DNA of 64,000 nucleotides from Falsiroseomonas sp050563525 (GTDB lineage Bacteria; Pseudomonadota; Alphaproteobacteria; Acetobacterales; Acetobacteraceae): contig NZ_JBNXUN010000020.1 of the NCBI RefSeq assembly GCF_050563525.1, positions 8,944-72,943 of the forward strand. Reading direction: 5' to 3'. Shown one piece after another: positions 33,265 to 41,619 of this stretch. How positions within the stretch are numbered: the stretch's first letter is position 1; every line of letters begins with the position of its first letter. Position numbers and translations under genes: made by a program. The notes below the pieces were generated by a model. The model saw only the letters and a list, made by a program, of their open reading frames with translations. It was not told the DNA's origin and searched no databases.

Positions 33265-35478
33265 ATGTTCTTCGGAACCTCCTTCTTCTTCTGGCTGATC
33301 GCCGCCCTCGGGACGCTGGTCCTGCCCTGGCATATGCAGCAGGACGGCCTGACGGTGGCGGGCCTGTTCGCGCTGGGACGGGAGGAGGCGGAGGCGGCCT
33401 CCGCCCTGTCGCAGGCGGCGCAGCATGGGCGGTTCTGGTTCTGGCCGATCATCGCCGCGCTGGCCCTGTCGCTGCCTGGCGCGTTGCCCTCAGGCGACCG
33501 CGCCATGCGCTCGCGCTTCCTGGTCTGGGGCGGCGGGCTCGGGCTGGCGGGTCTGGTGGCGCAGGGGCTGGCGGTCGGCATCCAGGGCTGGTCCTGGCCG
33601 ATCCTCGCCAGCCTGTTCGGGGACCTCAAGGACAGGCAATTCGGTATTGGCCTCGGCGGATCGCTGGCCTTTGCGGGCTTCCTGATCCTGCTGACGGACG
33701 GTCTGGCGCTGCGCGGCTACTTCAAGGGCGACCGCTTCGTCTCCGGCGCCGTCGGGCTGCTGGTGGCCTCCATCATCGTCTTCACCGCCTGGCCCGTGGG
33801 CACGGTGCTGTCCGAGATGTTCACGCCGCGCGCTGAACTTTCCGTCGGCGCGGCCATGGCGGAACGGCTGTTCGATTCGAAGATCTGGGGCCTGGGCTGC
33901 GTCACCGGGCGGGTGAATTGCGGCGTGTTCTGGAACACGCTGCTGCTGGCAACCAGCACCGCGACGGCGGCCACCATCCTCGGCCTGTGCTTCGCGCTGA
34001 TCGTCACGCGCAGCGGCTTCCGCGCCAAGCGGCTGCTGCGGCTGCTGACGGTGCTGCCCATCATCACGCCGCCCTTCGTCATCGGCCTCGGCCTAATCCT
34101 GATCTTCGGGCGGTCGGGCGTGTTCAACCAGATCGCGGAATCGATGTTCGGCCTGGAACTCGGCCGCTGGATCTACGGCTTCAACGGTGTGATGCTGGCG
34201 CAGGTCTTTTCCTTCACGCCGATCGCCTTCCTGGTGCTGATCGGCGTGGTCGAGGGCATTTCCCCCGCCATGGAGGAAGCCTCCCAGACCCTGCGCGCCA
34301 GCCAGATGCGGACCTTTCGCGCGGTGACGCTGCCGCTGATGCTGCCGGGCCTGGCCAATGCCTGGCTGGTGGTGTTTGTCGAAAGCCTGGCGGATTTCGG
34401 CAACCCGATCGTGCTCGGCGGCTCCTTCGGCGTGCTGTCCACCGAGATCTTCTTCGCCGTGGTCGGCGCGCAGCAGGATTTCGGGCGGGCTGCGGTGCTG
34501 GCCGCCATCATGCTGGTGGTGGCGCTGACCGCCTTCATCATCCAGCGCAGCGTGGTCGGCAAGCGATCCTACGTCTCGATGACTGGCAAGGGCGATGTCG
34601 GCCTTCCGACGAAGCTGCCGCCGCCGGTGCGGCGGGTGGCCTACGCGGTGGCGATCCCCTGGGCGTTGCTGACCATCATCGTGTACTTCATGGCGTTGGC
34701 CGGCGCCTTCGTGCGGGTCTGGGGGCGGGACTGGACGCCGACCTTCAGCCATTTCGAGCGCGCCTTCGCGCTGGAATGGTCCAGCACGGGGTCGCTGATC
34801 TTCTCCGGCGGTGCCTGGCATTCGCTGTTCACCACCATCCAGCTCGCCGCCATCGCGGCACCGATCACGGCGGGCCTCGGCCTGCTGGCCTCCTGGGTGC
34901 TGACCCGCCAGCGCTTTGCCGGGCGCACCGCGCTGGAGTTCGCGCTGATGCTGACCTTCGCGGTGCCCGGCACGGTGATCGGCGTCGCCTACATCCTGAC
35001 CTACAACCTGCCGCCGCTGGAGATCACCGGCACGGCGGTCATCCTGGTCGCCTGCTTCGTGTTCCGGAACCTGCCGGTCGGCGTGCGCTCCGGCGTCGCG
35101 GCGATGAGCCAGCTGGACAAGTCGCTGGACGAGGCCGCGGTGACGCTGCGCGCTTCCACCTTCCGCACGCTGACCACGGTGGTGCTGCCGCTGCTGAAGC
35201 CGGCCATCGTCACCGCGCTGGTCTATTCCTTCGTCCGCGCGATGACCACGGTCTCGGCCGTGATCTTCCTGGTCTCGGCGGAGTATGAGATGGCGACGGT
35301 GTTCATCATCAACCGGGTGATCAACGGCGACTACGGCCTGGCCATCGCCTACTGCGCGGTGCTGATCGTGCTGATGATGGCGGCGATCGGGCTGATCAAC
35401 CTGCTGGTCGGGCGCCGCAACCTCGGCCGGCGCGCGGCCGCCATTCCCACCCCCGCCCCTGTCGGAGGCCGCGCGTGA
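33265..35478 (+). CDS. Double-length ABC permease (FbpB/AfuB/PotBC-like)
   Basis: A 737-residue inner-membrane protein with two binding-protein-dependent permease modules, each with its EAA loop (EEASQTLRASQMRTFRAVTLPLM and DEAAVTLRASTFRTLTTVVLP). A long N-terminal hydrophobic region of four to five segments (about residues 1-180) precedes the first module. This is longer than the usual FbpB of about 500-560 residues and recurs in a subgroup of iron/polyamine-type importers. One polypeptide supplies the whole channel for the three receptors upstream. The ATG at 33265 follows the third receptor by ten bases. Confidence 0.9.
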   Translation: MFFGTSFFFWLIAALGTLVLPWHMQQDGLTVAGLFALGREEAEAASALSQAAQHGRFWFWPIIAALALSLPGALPSGDRAMRSRFLVWGGGLGLAGLVAQGLAVGIQGWSWPILASLFGDLKDRQFGIGLGGSLAFAGFLILLTDGLALRGYFKGDRFVSGAVGLLVASIIVFTAWPVGTVLSEMFTPRAELSVGAAMAERLFDSKIWGLGCVTGRVNCGVFWNTLLLATSTATAATILGLCFALIVTRSGFRAKRLLRLLTVLPIITPPFVIGLGLILIFGRSGVFNQIAESMFGLELGRWIYGFNGVMLAQVFSFTPIAFLVLIGVVEGISPAMEEASQTLRASQMRTFRAVTLPLMLPGLANAWLVVFVESLADFGNPIVLGGSFGVLSTEIFFAVVGAQQDFGRAAVLAAIMLVVALTAFIIQRSVVGKRSYVSMTGKGDVGLPTKLPPPVRRVAYAVAIPWALLTIIVYFMALAGAFVRVWGRDWTPTFSHFERAFALEWSSTGSLIFSGGAWHSLFTTIQLAAIAAPITAGLGLLASWVLTRQRFAGRTALEFALMLTFAVPGTVIGVAYILTYNLPPLEITGTAVILVACFVFRNLPVGVRSGVAAMSQLDKSLDEAAVTLRASTFRTLTTVVLPLLKPAIVTALVYSFVRAMTTVSAVIFLVSAEYEMATVFIINRVINGDYGLAIAYCAVLIVLMMAAIGLINLLVGRRNLGRRAAAIPTPAPVGGRA

Positions 35479-36548
35479 GCACCCTCATCAAGACAACCGG
35501 CGCGGAGGTCCGCCTCGCCGGGCTCGGCAAGCGCTACGGCCAGGTGCAGGCGGTGAAGCCGCTGGACCTGGTGATCGAGGGTGGCACGCTGGTGACGCTG
35601 CTCGGTCCTTCGGGCTGCGGCAAGACCACGCTGCTGCGCATGATCGCTGGACTGGAGCAGGCAACGGATGGCCGCATCTTCATCGGCGGCCGCGACGTAA
35701 CCCTGCTTTCCGCCGGCGAGCGCAACGTCTCCATGGTCTTCCAGTCCTACGCGCTGTTCCCGCACATGTCGGTGCTCGACAACGTGGCCTACGGTCTGGT
35801 GTCGTCCGGCGAGCGGAAGCGGGAGGCGCATGCGAAGGCGGAGGCGGTGCTGGAGACGGTGGGGCTGAAGGGTTTCGGCGCGCGCCTGCCGTCCGAAATG
35901 TCGGGCGGCCAGCAGCAGCGCGTGGCGGTGGCGCGTGCGCTGGTGCTGGAGCCCGACGTGCTGCTGTTCGACGAACCGCTGTCCAACCTGGACACCCGCC
36001 TGCGCCGCACGATGCGCGAGGAGATCCGCGCGCTGCAGCAGCGGCTGGGCCTGACCGTGGTCTATGTCACGCACGACCAGGCGGAGGCGCTGGCGGTCTC
36101 GGACAAGATCGTGGTGATGCGCAATGCCGGCATCGCCCAGGCGGGCGCGCCGGAGGTCCTGTACGCCAGCCCGGATTCGGTCTTCGTCGCCACCTTCATG
36201 GGCGAGGCGAATCATGTACGCGGCGTGATCGAGCGGGTCGACGGCGAAAGCTGCGTGCTGGCGCTGGACGGCGCCCGGCTGACCCTGCCGGGGCGTGGCC
36301 TGCCGCCCGGGCCGGTGGATGCGGTGATCCGGCCGGAGGCAATCCGCATTGCGGCGCCGGACGCGGTGAACGGGCTGGATGCGACGGTTGCGCGTGCCAC
36401 CTACATGGGCTCCCACACCGAATACTACTTCACGACCTCGGTCGGCGAGTTGTTCGCCCAGGGCGCGGATCGCCTGCGCCGGCGAAAGCCTGGCGAACGA
36501 GTACGACTGGCCTTGGATGTGGAGGGCGTGGTTGTGGTTCGGCCATGA
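35475..36548 (+). CDS. ABC ATP-binding protein, FbpC/PotA type
   Basis: A 357-residue ATPase with Walker A GPSGCGKT, Q-loop VFQSYALFPHMSVLDNV, signature MSGGQQQRVAVARAL, Walker B LLFDEPLSNLD, H-loop YVTHDQAEALAVSD, and a C-terminal TOBE-like regulatory domain (about 245-357). The GTG start overlaps the permease stop (GTGA). It energises import through the double permease. Its stop overlaps an ATG at 36545 that opens the chimeric frame downstream. Confidence 0.93.
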   Translation: MSTLIKTTGAEVRLAGLGKRYGQVQAVKPLDLVIEGGTLVTLLGPSGCGKTTLLRMIAGLEQATDGRIFIGGRDVTLLSAGERNVSMVFQSYALFPHMSVLDNVAYGLVSSGERKREAHAKAEAVLETVGLKGFGARLPSEMSGGQQQRVAVARALVLEPDVLLFDEPLSNLDTRLRRTMREEIRALQQRLGLTVVYVTHDQAEALAVSDKIVVMRNAGIAQAGAPEVLYASPDSVFVATFMGEANHVRGVIERVDGESCVLALDGARLTLPGRGLPPGPVDAVIRPEAIRIAAPDAVNGLDATVARATYMGSHTEYYFTTSVGELFAQGADRLRRRKPGERVRLALDVEGVVVVRP

Positions 36549-37408
36549 CGCGGTTGGAACCGCATGAGCAATGGTGCGCCGCCAGAGCGCGCGGGACGGC
36601 TGTGGCGGGTAGAGCAGCGGAGGAGTTCCGGGCTCATTGCGAGCAGGTGGTCCGCGGCAGCGGGCGGCGTGGGCTCCAGCGTGGCGCGGCTGGTCGCGGC
36701 GCCGGTGCAACGCCAGGCGCACCACGTCACTGCCGCGGTGTTCGGCTACTGGGCTGGCCTGCCGCATGCCGGCAACCATTGGCACTACGCCCAAGGTGCG
36801 AGCGTCGGCGTCATCCGGACCAATGCCGGGCAGCACTGCGTCTTCGTTTCCGTGCCCCTGCCCGCTTTCGCGACGCGTTCCGCGCCGACCGCGCCGACCG
36901 CGCCGGCGCCTACCACGCCGCGCTGCGGGAGGTGGCGCCGGCGCTGGCGGAGGCGGTGGCGCGCGCGCGGCAGGCCTCGCCCCTGGACGCCTTTGCGGGG
37001 CGCCGAGGCTTCTTCCGACAGGCTTCCGGGCCGCGCGATGTCGAAATTTTCTCCGAGATGACGGGGGACCGGAACCTGCTGCACACCGACCCGGTGCTGG
37101 CGGCGCGCGCGCCCTTCGGCGGCCTGATCGTGCGGGGCGGCGTCACCTCCGGCCTGCTGAACGCGGTGGTCGCGGAGGATTTGCCCGGCCCCGGCAGTGT
37201 CTTCCTCGGCGTCGAATGGCGCTTCATGAAGGCGGTGCAGGTCGGGGAGGAGATCACGGCGGAGGTCGAGGTGACCACGGTCCGCGACGACAAGCCGGTC
37301 GCGACGCTGCGCACGACCGTGCGCGACGCGCGGAGCGCCGCCTGCCTGACCGGCACCGCGGTGACCTGGACGGCGCCGCTGCGCGAAGCCGGCCGGCGGT
37401 CGGGATAG
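36545..37408 (+). CDS. Chimeric frame ending in a MaoC-type hydratase domain
   Basis: The frame opens with an ATG overlapping the FbpC stop. Its last 124 codons (from about 37034) are a hotdog-fold MaoC-like domain: DVEIFSEMTGDRNLLHTDP, PFGGLIVRGGVTSGLLNAV and VFLGVEWRFMKAVQVGEEI. The Asp and His of the family's hydratase motif are visible in GDRNLLHTDP. MaoC enzymes hydrate enoyl-CoA thioesters or act in acyl metabolism. The domain lacks its normal first strand and has no start of its own; the next in-frame ATG (37058) lies inside the motif. The first 160 codons are a scrambled flavoprotein remnant, so the product may be non-functional. Confidence 0.6.
   Translation: MTRLEPHEQWCAARARGTAVAGRAAEEFRAHCEQVVRGSGRRGLQRGAAGRGAGATPGAPRHCRGVRLLGWPAACRQPLALRPRCERRRHPDQCRAALRLRFRAPARFRDAFRADRADRAGAYHAALREVAPALAEAVARARQASPLDAFAGRRGFFRQASGPRDVEIFSEMTGDRNLLHTDPVLAARAPFGGLIVRGGVTSGLLNAVVAEDLPGPGSVFLGVEWRFMKAVQVGEEITAEVEVTTVRDDKPVATLRTTVRDARSAACLTGTAVTWTAPLREAGRRSG
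36600..37033 (+). pseudogene. Remnant of an FAD-dependent monooxygenase/halogenase-like protein
   Basis: Reading across frames recovers a flavoprotein segment. Frame 1 gives AGRAAEEFRAHCEQVV. After a shift near 36655-36668, frame 3 gives GVGSSVARLVAAPV and FGYWAGLPHAGNHWHYAQG with GVIRTNAGQHCVFVSVP. A one-base loss in the C-run at 36855-36858 then returns to frame 1 with ARFRDAFRADRA, YHAALREVAPALAEAVARAR and AGRRGFFRQASGP. From memory the last motif normally continues with the GWALVGDAG flavin-binding segment, which is missing here. The two shifts compensate, so the frame stays open. A tandem 9-base duplication lies near 36890. The N-terminal Rossmann part is absent. Confidence 0.6.
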
Positions 37409-37419
37409 CCCCAGCCGCT

Positions 37420-39045
37420 TCAGGCCTGTCCGGCCTGGAGCGCCTCCCGACCCTCCGCGACACCCGCCTCGCGCAGTCCCTGCACGAAAAGCTCCACCAG
37501 GCTACCGTCGGCGCAGAAGAAGAAATCCGAGCGGGCCATCGCGATGGAGTAGCCCGGCTGCTTCTCCAGCAGCTCGGCAAGTGCCTCCTGCGCCGCCGCC
37601 TGGTCCCGCTTCAGGCCGAGCGCCGCAGCCAGGATCGCGTAGGGCCAATGCTTGGCATTGGGCACACGCCTGCCCTGCCGCGCCAGGTCCACCGCGGCAT
37701 CCAGGTCGCCCAGCGCTAGGTGCGCCAGCGCCCGCATCGCGTGAAAGCTCGAGAGGTGCGGATCGCGCGGGCTGAGGTCGGTGGCGCGTTCGAGGCAGGC
37801 ACTGGCTTCCTCGTGCCGGCCGCAGAACACCAGCGTGAAGCCGAGCGCGAACCAGGCCTGCGCGAAGCTCGGGTTCAGCGCGATCGCCTGCTCCAGCAGG
37901 GCGACCGCCTCCCGGTAGTCGCGCCGGAAGGCGTGGGCGCGACCGAGCACGCACAGGTTCATGCAATCCTGGTCGTCGAGCGTCACCGCCACACGGGCCT
38001 CCCGCATCGCTTCATCGAGCAGCGCGGGACGCGCCTCGGGGGGACCGAGCACCGCGCTTTGCAGGTGGACATAGGCCAGCGCGCCATGGGCGCGGGCGAA
38101 GCCCGGGTCGATCTCGATGGCGTGGCGGAACATCGCCTCGGCTTCCGTCATGCCCGGCGTGGTGAAGCCCCATAGGTGCCAGAGGCCGCGCTGGTAGCAG
38201 TCCCAGGCATTGAAATCCTCGGGCGGCCGTCGCGCCGCAGCCTCGCGCTCCAGCCGCGCCAGTTCGGGTTCGATGGTCGCGGCGATCTGCTCCGCCATCG
38301 TCGCTTGGATGTCGAGGATCTCCGGCAGCGCCAGCGCGTGCGTGTCGGACCAGAGCTGCTCCCCGGTTTCGGCCGAGACCAGGTCGGCGGTGATCCGCAC
38401 ACGCTCGCCCCGCTTCGCGACGCTGCCCTGCACCAGGTAGCGCACGCCGAGTGCCCCACCGATGTCTTGCGGCGTCTGCACGCTGCCGGAGAAACCGGCA
38501 CCCGAATGCCGGCTCAGAACTTCCAGCCAGCGATAGCGCGCGAGCTGGCGGATAATGTCCTCGGTCAACCCGTAGCTGAAATATTGCGCGTCCTGTTCCG
38601 GGCCGATCGTGACGAAGGGCAGCACGACGATGGACGGCCGGCCGGTTGCGGCGCGCGGGGCGGGCAAGGGGGTGGCCAGCCTCGCGGGGATCGTGGCAGG
38701 CGCCGGGTCAGCACCAGGCCCCGGCGCTTCGTTGGGCACTTCCTCGACCTCGGCGACGAAGCGGAAGCCGCGCTTGTGGATGGTGCGGATCACAGCCTGG
38801 CGATCGCCGTCGTCGCCGACAGCCTTGCGCGCGGCGTTGATGCGGCTGCTGAGGGCAGCCTCGGAGACGATGCGGCCATTCCAGATCGTGTCAAAAAGCT
38901 CATCCTTGCTGACGACGCGGTCGCGGTGGCGCAGCAGGTGGACGATCAGGTCGAAGACCTGAGGTTCGACATGCAGCGGCGCCCCATCCCGGCGCAGTTC
39001 CTGTCGCTGCAGATCCACCTCGTGCCCGGCGAAGGTCATGCGCAT
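37420..39045 (-). CDS. Winged-helix (OmpR/CadC-type) regulator with TPR repeats
   Basis: A 541-residue protein. Residues about 1-100 are a trans_reg_C winged helix (LHVEPQVFDLIVHLLRHRDR, VSKDELFDTIWNGRIVSEAA, VIRTIHKRGFRFVAEV). A proline-rich linker follows, then a TolB/adenylate-cyclase-associated-like domain (SIVVLPFVTIGPEQDAQYFS, GLTEDIIRQLARY). The C-terminus holds several tetratricopeptide repeats (AIEIDPGFARAHGALAYVHL, AIALNPSFAQAWFALGFTLV). Three close ATGs exist; the one at 39045 has GGAGG (complement of 39052-39056) six bases upstream. There is no membrane segment. Its target is unknown, and it converges on the MaoC chimera with only 11 bases between stops. Confidence 0.88.
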   Translation of the reverse strand: MRMTFAGHEVDLQRQELRRDGAPLHVEPQVFDLIVHLLRHRDRVVSKDELFDTIWNGRIVSEAALSSRINAARKAVGDDGDRQAVIRTIHKRGFRFVAEVEEVPNEAPGPGADPAPATIPARLATPLPAPRAATGRPSIVVLPFVTIGPEQDAQYFSYGLTEDIIRQLARYRWLEVLSRHSGAGFSGSVQTPQDIGGALGVRYLVQGSVAKRGERVRITADLVSAETGEQLWSDTHALALPEILDIQATMAEQIAATIEPELARLEREAAARRPPEDFNAWDCYQRGLWHLWGFTTPGMTEAEAMFRHAIEIDPGFARAHGALAYVHLQSAVLGPPEARPALLDEAMREARVAVTLDDQDCMNLCVLGRAHAFRRDYREAVALLEQAIALNPSFAQAWFALGFTLVFCGRHEEASACLERATDLSPRDPHLSSFHAMRALAHLALGDLDAAVDLARQGRRVPNAKHWPYAILAAALGLKRDQAAAQEALAELLEKQPGYSIAMARSDFFFCADGSLVELFVQGLREAGVAEGREALQAGQA

Positions 39046-39516
39046 CGCCATCCTCCACGACCGTGCGACACATGCCCGCGTTCGGTTTCATGCCGCCTGC
39101 CGCGCCGCAACGCGCTGACGCGTCCGCGAAACGGACGCAGGAATTGCCACACGGCGTCCGTGGGTATCGCCGAAATTGCCAGCACATCTCAAGGCAAAGC
39201 TCAGCCGGCCTGCAAGCGCGCCGGGCGCCGTGCCGCCAGAAGAGGGACGCCGCAATGCTGCGGCAGACCGTTTCCTGGAGCACAAGCATGCAGACCGACC
39301 CCACGCCCGGCACCCGGCATCGCACCGCCTTCGGTACGCTGATCGACACCGGGCGAGGCCGTAGGCACGGCCGGGTGGCCCCGCGGCCCTGGATCCCCGT
39401 CTGCCGCGCGACATCGGCCTGTTGCCCGAGGCTGCCTCCACCAACGCCCTGAAGCTCCTCTGCAGGGCCTGATCCGCCAGGCCGACCGCTGGGCCTGACC
39501 CAAGGGAGCCGTTCCA
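39046..39516. other. Intergenic region between the TPR regulator and the EamA gene
   Basis: Apart from the DUF1127-like pseudogene at 39288-39471, no gene is supported here. The left part must hold the promoter of the minus-strand regulator, and a plus-strand promoter for the EamA gene is expected. I saw no strong dyad. Confidence 0.4.
39288..39471 (+). pseudogene. Frameshifted DUF1127 (YjiS-like) small protein
   Basis: An ATG at 39288 opens a short basic frame (MQTDPTPGTRHRTAFGTLID). Near 39375 the sequence typical of DUF1127 appears in another frame: AALDPRLPRDIGLLPEAAS, ending at TGA 39469-39471. The LxxRLxRDIGL core is the hallmark of these small proteins, common in alphaproteobacteria. 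A net two-base excess in the GTGGCCCCGCGG stretch would explain the shift. The function of the family is RNA or phosphate related in a few studied cases; this copy is probably dead. It lies 45 bases before the EamA gene. Confidence 0.4.
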
Positions 39517-40494
39517 ATGACCACCCTCGTCCTGCCCCGGTCGCCTCCGGCGGCTGGCAGCGCCGTCCGCCCGCGTCCTGCGCCTCCAGCGGCCCGGGCC
39601 GATGCCATCCGGTCCGGCGTGCCGCTCGGCATCGCCGCCGCCGTCACCGCCGCAACCATCTGGGGCGGCGCCCTGGCGATGACGCGTCTCGGCGTGTCGG
39701 GCGCCGGCACGCTTGCGCCGCACGACATCGCGATGCTGCGCTTTATGGGCCCGGCCCTGCTGTTGCTGCCGGTTCTGCTGCGCGCCCTGCCGAGGGTGCG
39801 CGCCGCGGGCGTCTGGCTACTGCTGTTGCTCCTGGCCGGCGGCGGCACCCCCTTCGTGCTGGTGGCCGGCCACGGGCTGCGCGTGGCGGAGGCGGCGGAA
39901 GCAGGCGCGCTGCTGCCCGGCACAGCGCCGCTTTGCGTGGCCGTCGTCGCCACGCTTTTCGGCGAGCGCTTCGGCCGGGCGCGGTTGCTGGGCCTGGCGT
40001 TGATCGGCTTCGCCATCGTGGCAGTCGCGGGACCGGCGCTGGTCCAGGGCGCTGCCGAGGCGCGCGGCGGCCAGGCCCTGCTGCTGGCGGCGGCCATGCT
40101 CGCCGCGGCCTATACGCTGGCGCTGCGAAAGGCCGGGCTCAGTGCCTGGGAGGCCACCGCCTTCGTCAGCGTGGCCTCCGTGGCGACGTTGGGCCCGGTC
40201 TACCTGCTGGTGCTGGAGCCGGGCATCGCGGGCGCATCCTGGCGGGAGATCGCGGTTCAGGCGGCCTACCAGGGCGGTGTCTCCGGCCTCATCGCGCCGG
40301 TCGCCTTCGCGACTGCGGTGACACGCCTCGGCGCGGTGCGGGCCGCCGCCTTTGGTGGGCTCAGCCCGGTGGCGGCGGCGCTGATCGGCTTCGTCCTGCT
40401 GGGCGAGATGCCGGGGCCGGCGACCGCGCTGGGCTTGCTGGCGGCCAGCCTTGGCGTCGTGCTGGTCAGCCGTCCCGCGGCGCGTACATCGTAG
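39517..40494 (+). CDS. EamA/DMT-family transporter
   Basis: A 325-residue inner-membrane protein with ten predicted hydrophobic segments in two EamA repeats (GIAAAVTAATIWGGALAMTR at the start of the first; LLLAAAMLAAAYTLALRKAG at the second). The final repeat shows RAAAFGGLSPVAAALIGFVLLGE, typical of drug/metabolite exporters such as RhtA/YdcZ relatives. An extra 30-residue Pro/Ala-rich N-terminus precedes the first helix. The ATG at 39517 follows GGGAGCC. The substrate is unknown. A likely terminator lies 14 bases after its stop. Confidence 0.88.
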   Translation: MTTLVLPRSPPAAGSAVRPRPAPPAARADAIRSGVPLGIAAAVTAATIWGGALAMTRLGVSGAGTLAPHDIAMLRFMGPALLLLPVLLRALPRVRAAGVWLLLLLLAGGGTPFVLVAGHGLRVAEAAEAGALLPGTAPLCVAVVATLFGERFGRARLLGLALIGFAIVAVAGPALVQGAAEARGGQALLLAAAMLAAAYTLALRKAGLSAWEATAFVSVASVATLGPVYLLVLEPGIAGASWREIAVQAAYQGGVSGLIAPVAFATAVTRLGAVRAAAFGGLSPVAAALIGFVLLGEMPGPATALGLLAASLGVVLVSRPAARTS

Positions 40495-40507
40495 CCACCA
40501 GATCACG

Positions 40508-40531
40508 TGCCGCTGACCGCCGGCATTTTTT
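40508..40531 (+). terminator. Candidate rho-independent terminator after the EamA gene
   Basis: The stem TGCCG (40508-40512) pairs with CGGCA (40521-40525) and is followed by a run of six T residues (40526-40531). The stem is short, but the T-run is striking in this G/C-rich sequence, and the site lies directly downstream of the EamA stop. Confidence 0.5.
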
Positions 40532-40751
40532 CTTGTCGGCACGAGCCGCGTCCGGCACCGTGCCTTGGACGTGTCTTGCCTGCTGCACACCGTGCTCGCG
40601 CATGCATCGCAGAGGGTTGGACGATGGCGAAGGCTGAACAGCCAGTCGGCACAGGGAAACGTGCGACCAGCCCTCCCGCCCCGTGCGGGACGCACGTCCC
40701 TGCTGTGCAACATGGACCTGCGCAGCCGCTCTGGGCCGGGTTCGGGCTGCC

Positions 40752-41552
40752 ATGGCCGTAGCCCTGATCCTGGTCCTCGTCGCCGTCGGATCGGTGGTGT
40801 TCCACCTGCTGAGCCCCTGGTGGTGGACGCCGATCGCGTCCAACTGGGACTACATCGACGCGACCATCACCATCACCTTCTGGATCACCGGCGCCGTCTT
40901 CGTCGCCGTAGTGGTCTTCATGGCCTACTGCGTCTTTCGCTTCCGCAACACGCCAGGCCGGCGCGCCGAATACGAGCCGGAGAACAAGCGGCTGGAGGTC
41001 TGGCTGACGGTCGCGACCGCGCTCGGCGTCGCGGCGATGCTGGCGCCTGGCCTGTTCGTCTGGCACCGCTTCGTCACGGTGCCGGCGGATGCGACCGAGA
41101 TCGAGATCGTCGGACAGCAATGGCAGTGGAGCTACCGCCTGCCCGGCGCCGACGGGACGCTTGGCGCGGTGGACACGCGGCTTGTCTCGCCGGACAACCC
41201 GCTGGGCCTCGTACCCGCCGATCCGGCCGGGCAGGACGATGTGATCATCCAGGCCGAGGATCTCCATCTGCCCCTCGGGCGACCCGTGAAGGTCCTGCTG
41301 CGTTCGGTCGACGTTCTGCACAATTTCTACGTGCCGGAGTTCCGCGCCAAGATGGACATGATCCCGGGCTCGGTGACCTATTTCTGGTTCACGCCCACCC
41401 GCACCGGCAGCTTCGATGTGCTTTGCGCCGAGCTCTGCGGCACCGGTCACGCCGTCATGCGCGGCCGCGTCGTCGTGCAGACGGAGGATGAGTACCAGGC
41501 CTGGCTCGGCGGCCAGCGCCGGTTCGCACAAATCACCGAGGACACGAGATGA
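40752..41552 (+). CDS. coxB: Cytochrome c oxidase subunit II
   Basis: A 266-residue oxidase subunit II. Two transmembrane hairpin helices (about residues 2-20 and 40-62) precede the cupredoxin domain. CuA ligands are visible: His190 (DVLHNFYVPEF), Cys225 and Cys229 (CAELCGTGH), His233 and Met236; the acidic electron-entry patch is in the same domain. The tryptophan-rich QQWQWSY is present. No fused cytochrome c domain follows, so it accepts electrons from a separate cytochrome c. I used ATG 40752 (MAVALILV) as the start of the first helix. It opens the oxidase operon. Confidence 0.93.
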   Translation: MAVALILVLVAVGSVVFHLLSPWWWTPIASNWDYIDATITITFWITGAVFVAVVVFMAYCVFRFRNTPGRRAEYEPENKRLEVWLTVATALGVAAMLAPGLFVWHRFVTVPADATEIEIVGQQWQWSYRLPGADGTLGAVDTRLVSPDNPLGLVPADPAGQDDVIIQAEDLHLPLGRPVKVLLRSVDVLHNFYVPEFRAKMDMIPGSVTYFWFTPTRTGSFDVLCAELCGTGHAVMRGRVVVQTEDEYQAWLGGQRRFAQITEDTR

Positions 41553-41619
41553 GAAGGCCGGCCGGCCTGGTGCGCCCGCGGCGTCGGAAGCTGTCGGGCC
41601 GGCAAGGAAAGGCAAGCTG

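Noticed and set aside
40624..40761. 45-codon frame starting MAKAEQPVG before the oxidase subunit II gene
   Set aside because: It has a weak ribosome site, Pro-rich composition, and no membrane helix or family. It overlaps the coxB start by chance or at most acts as a leader.
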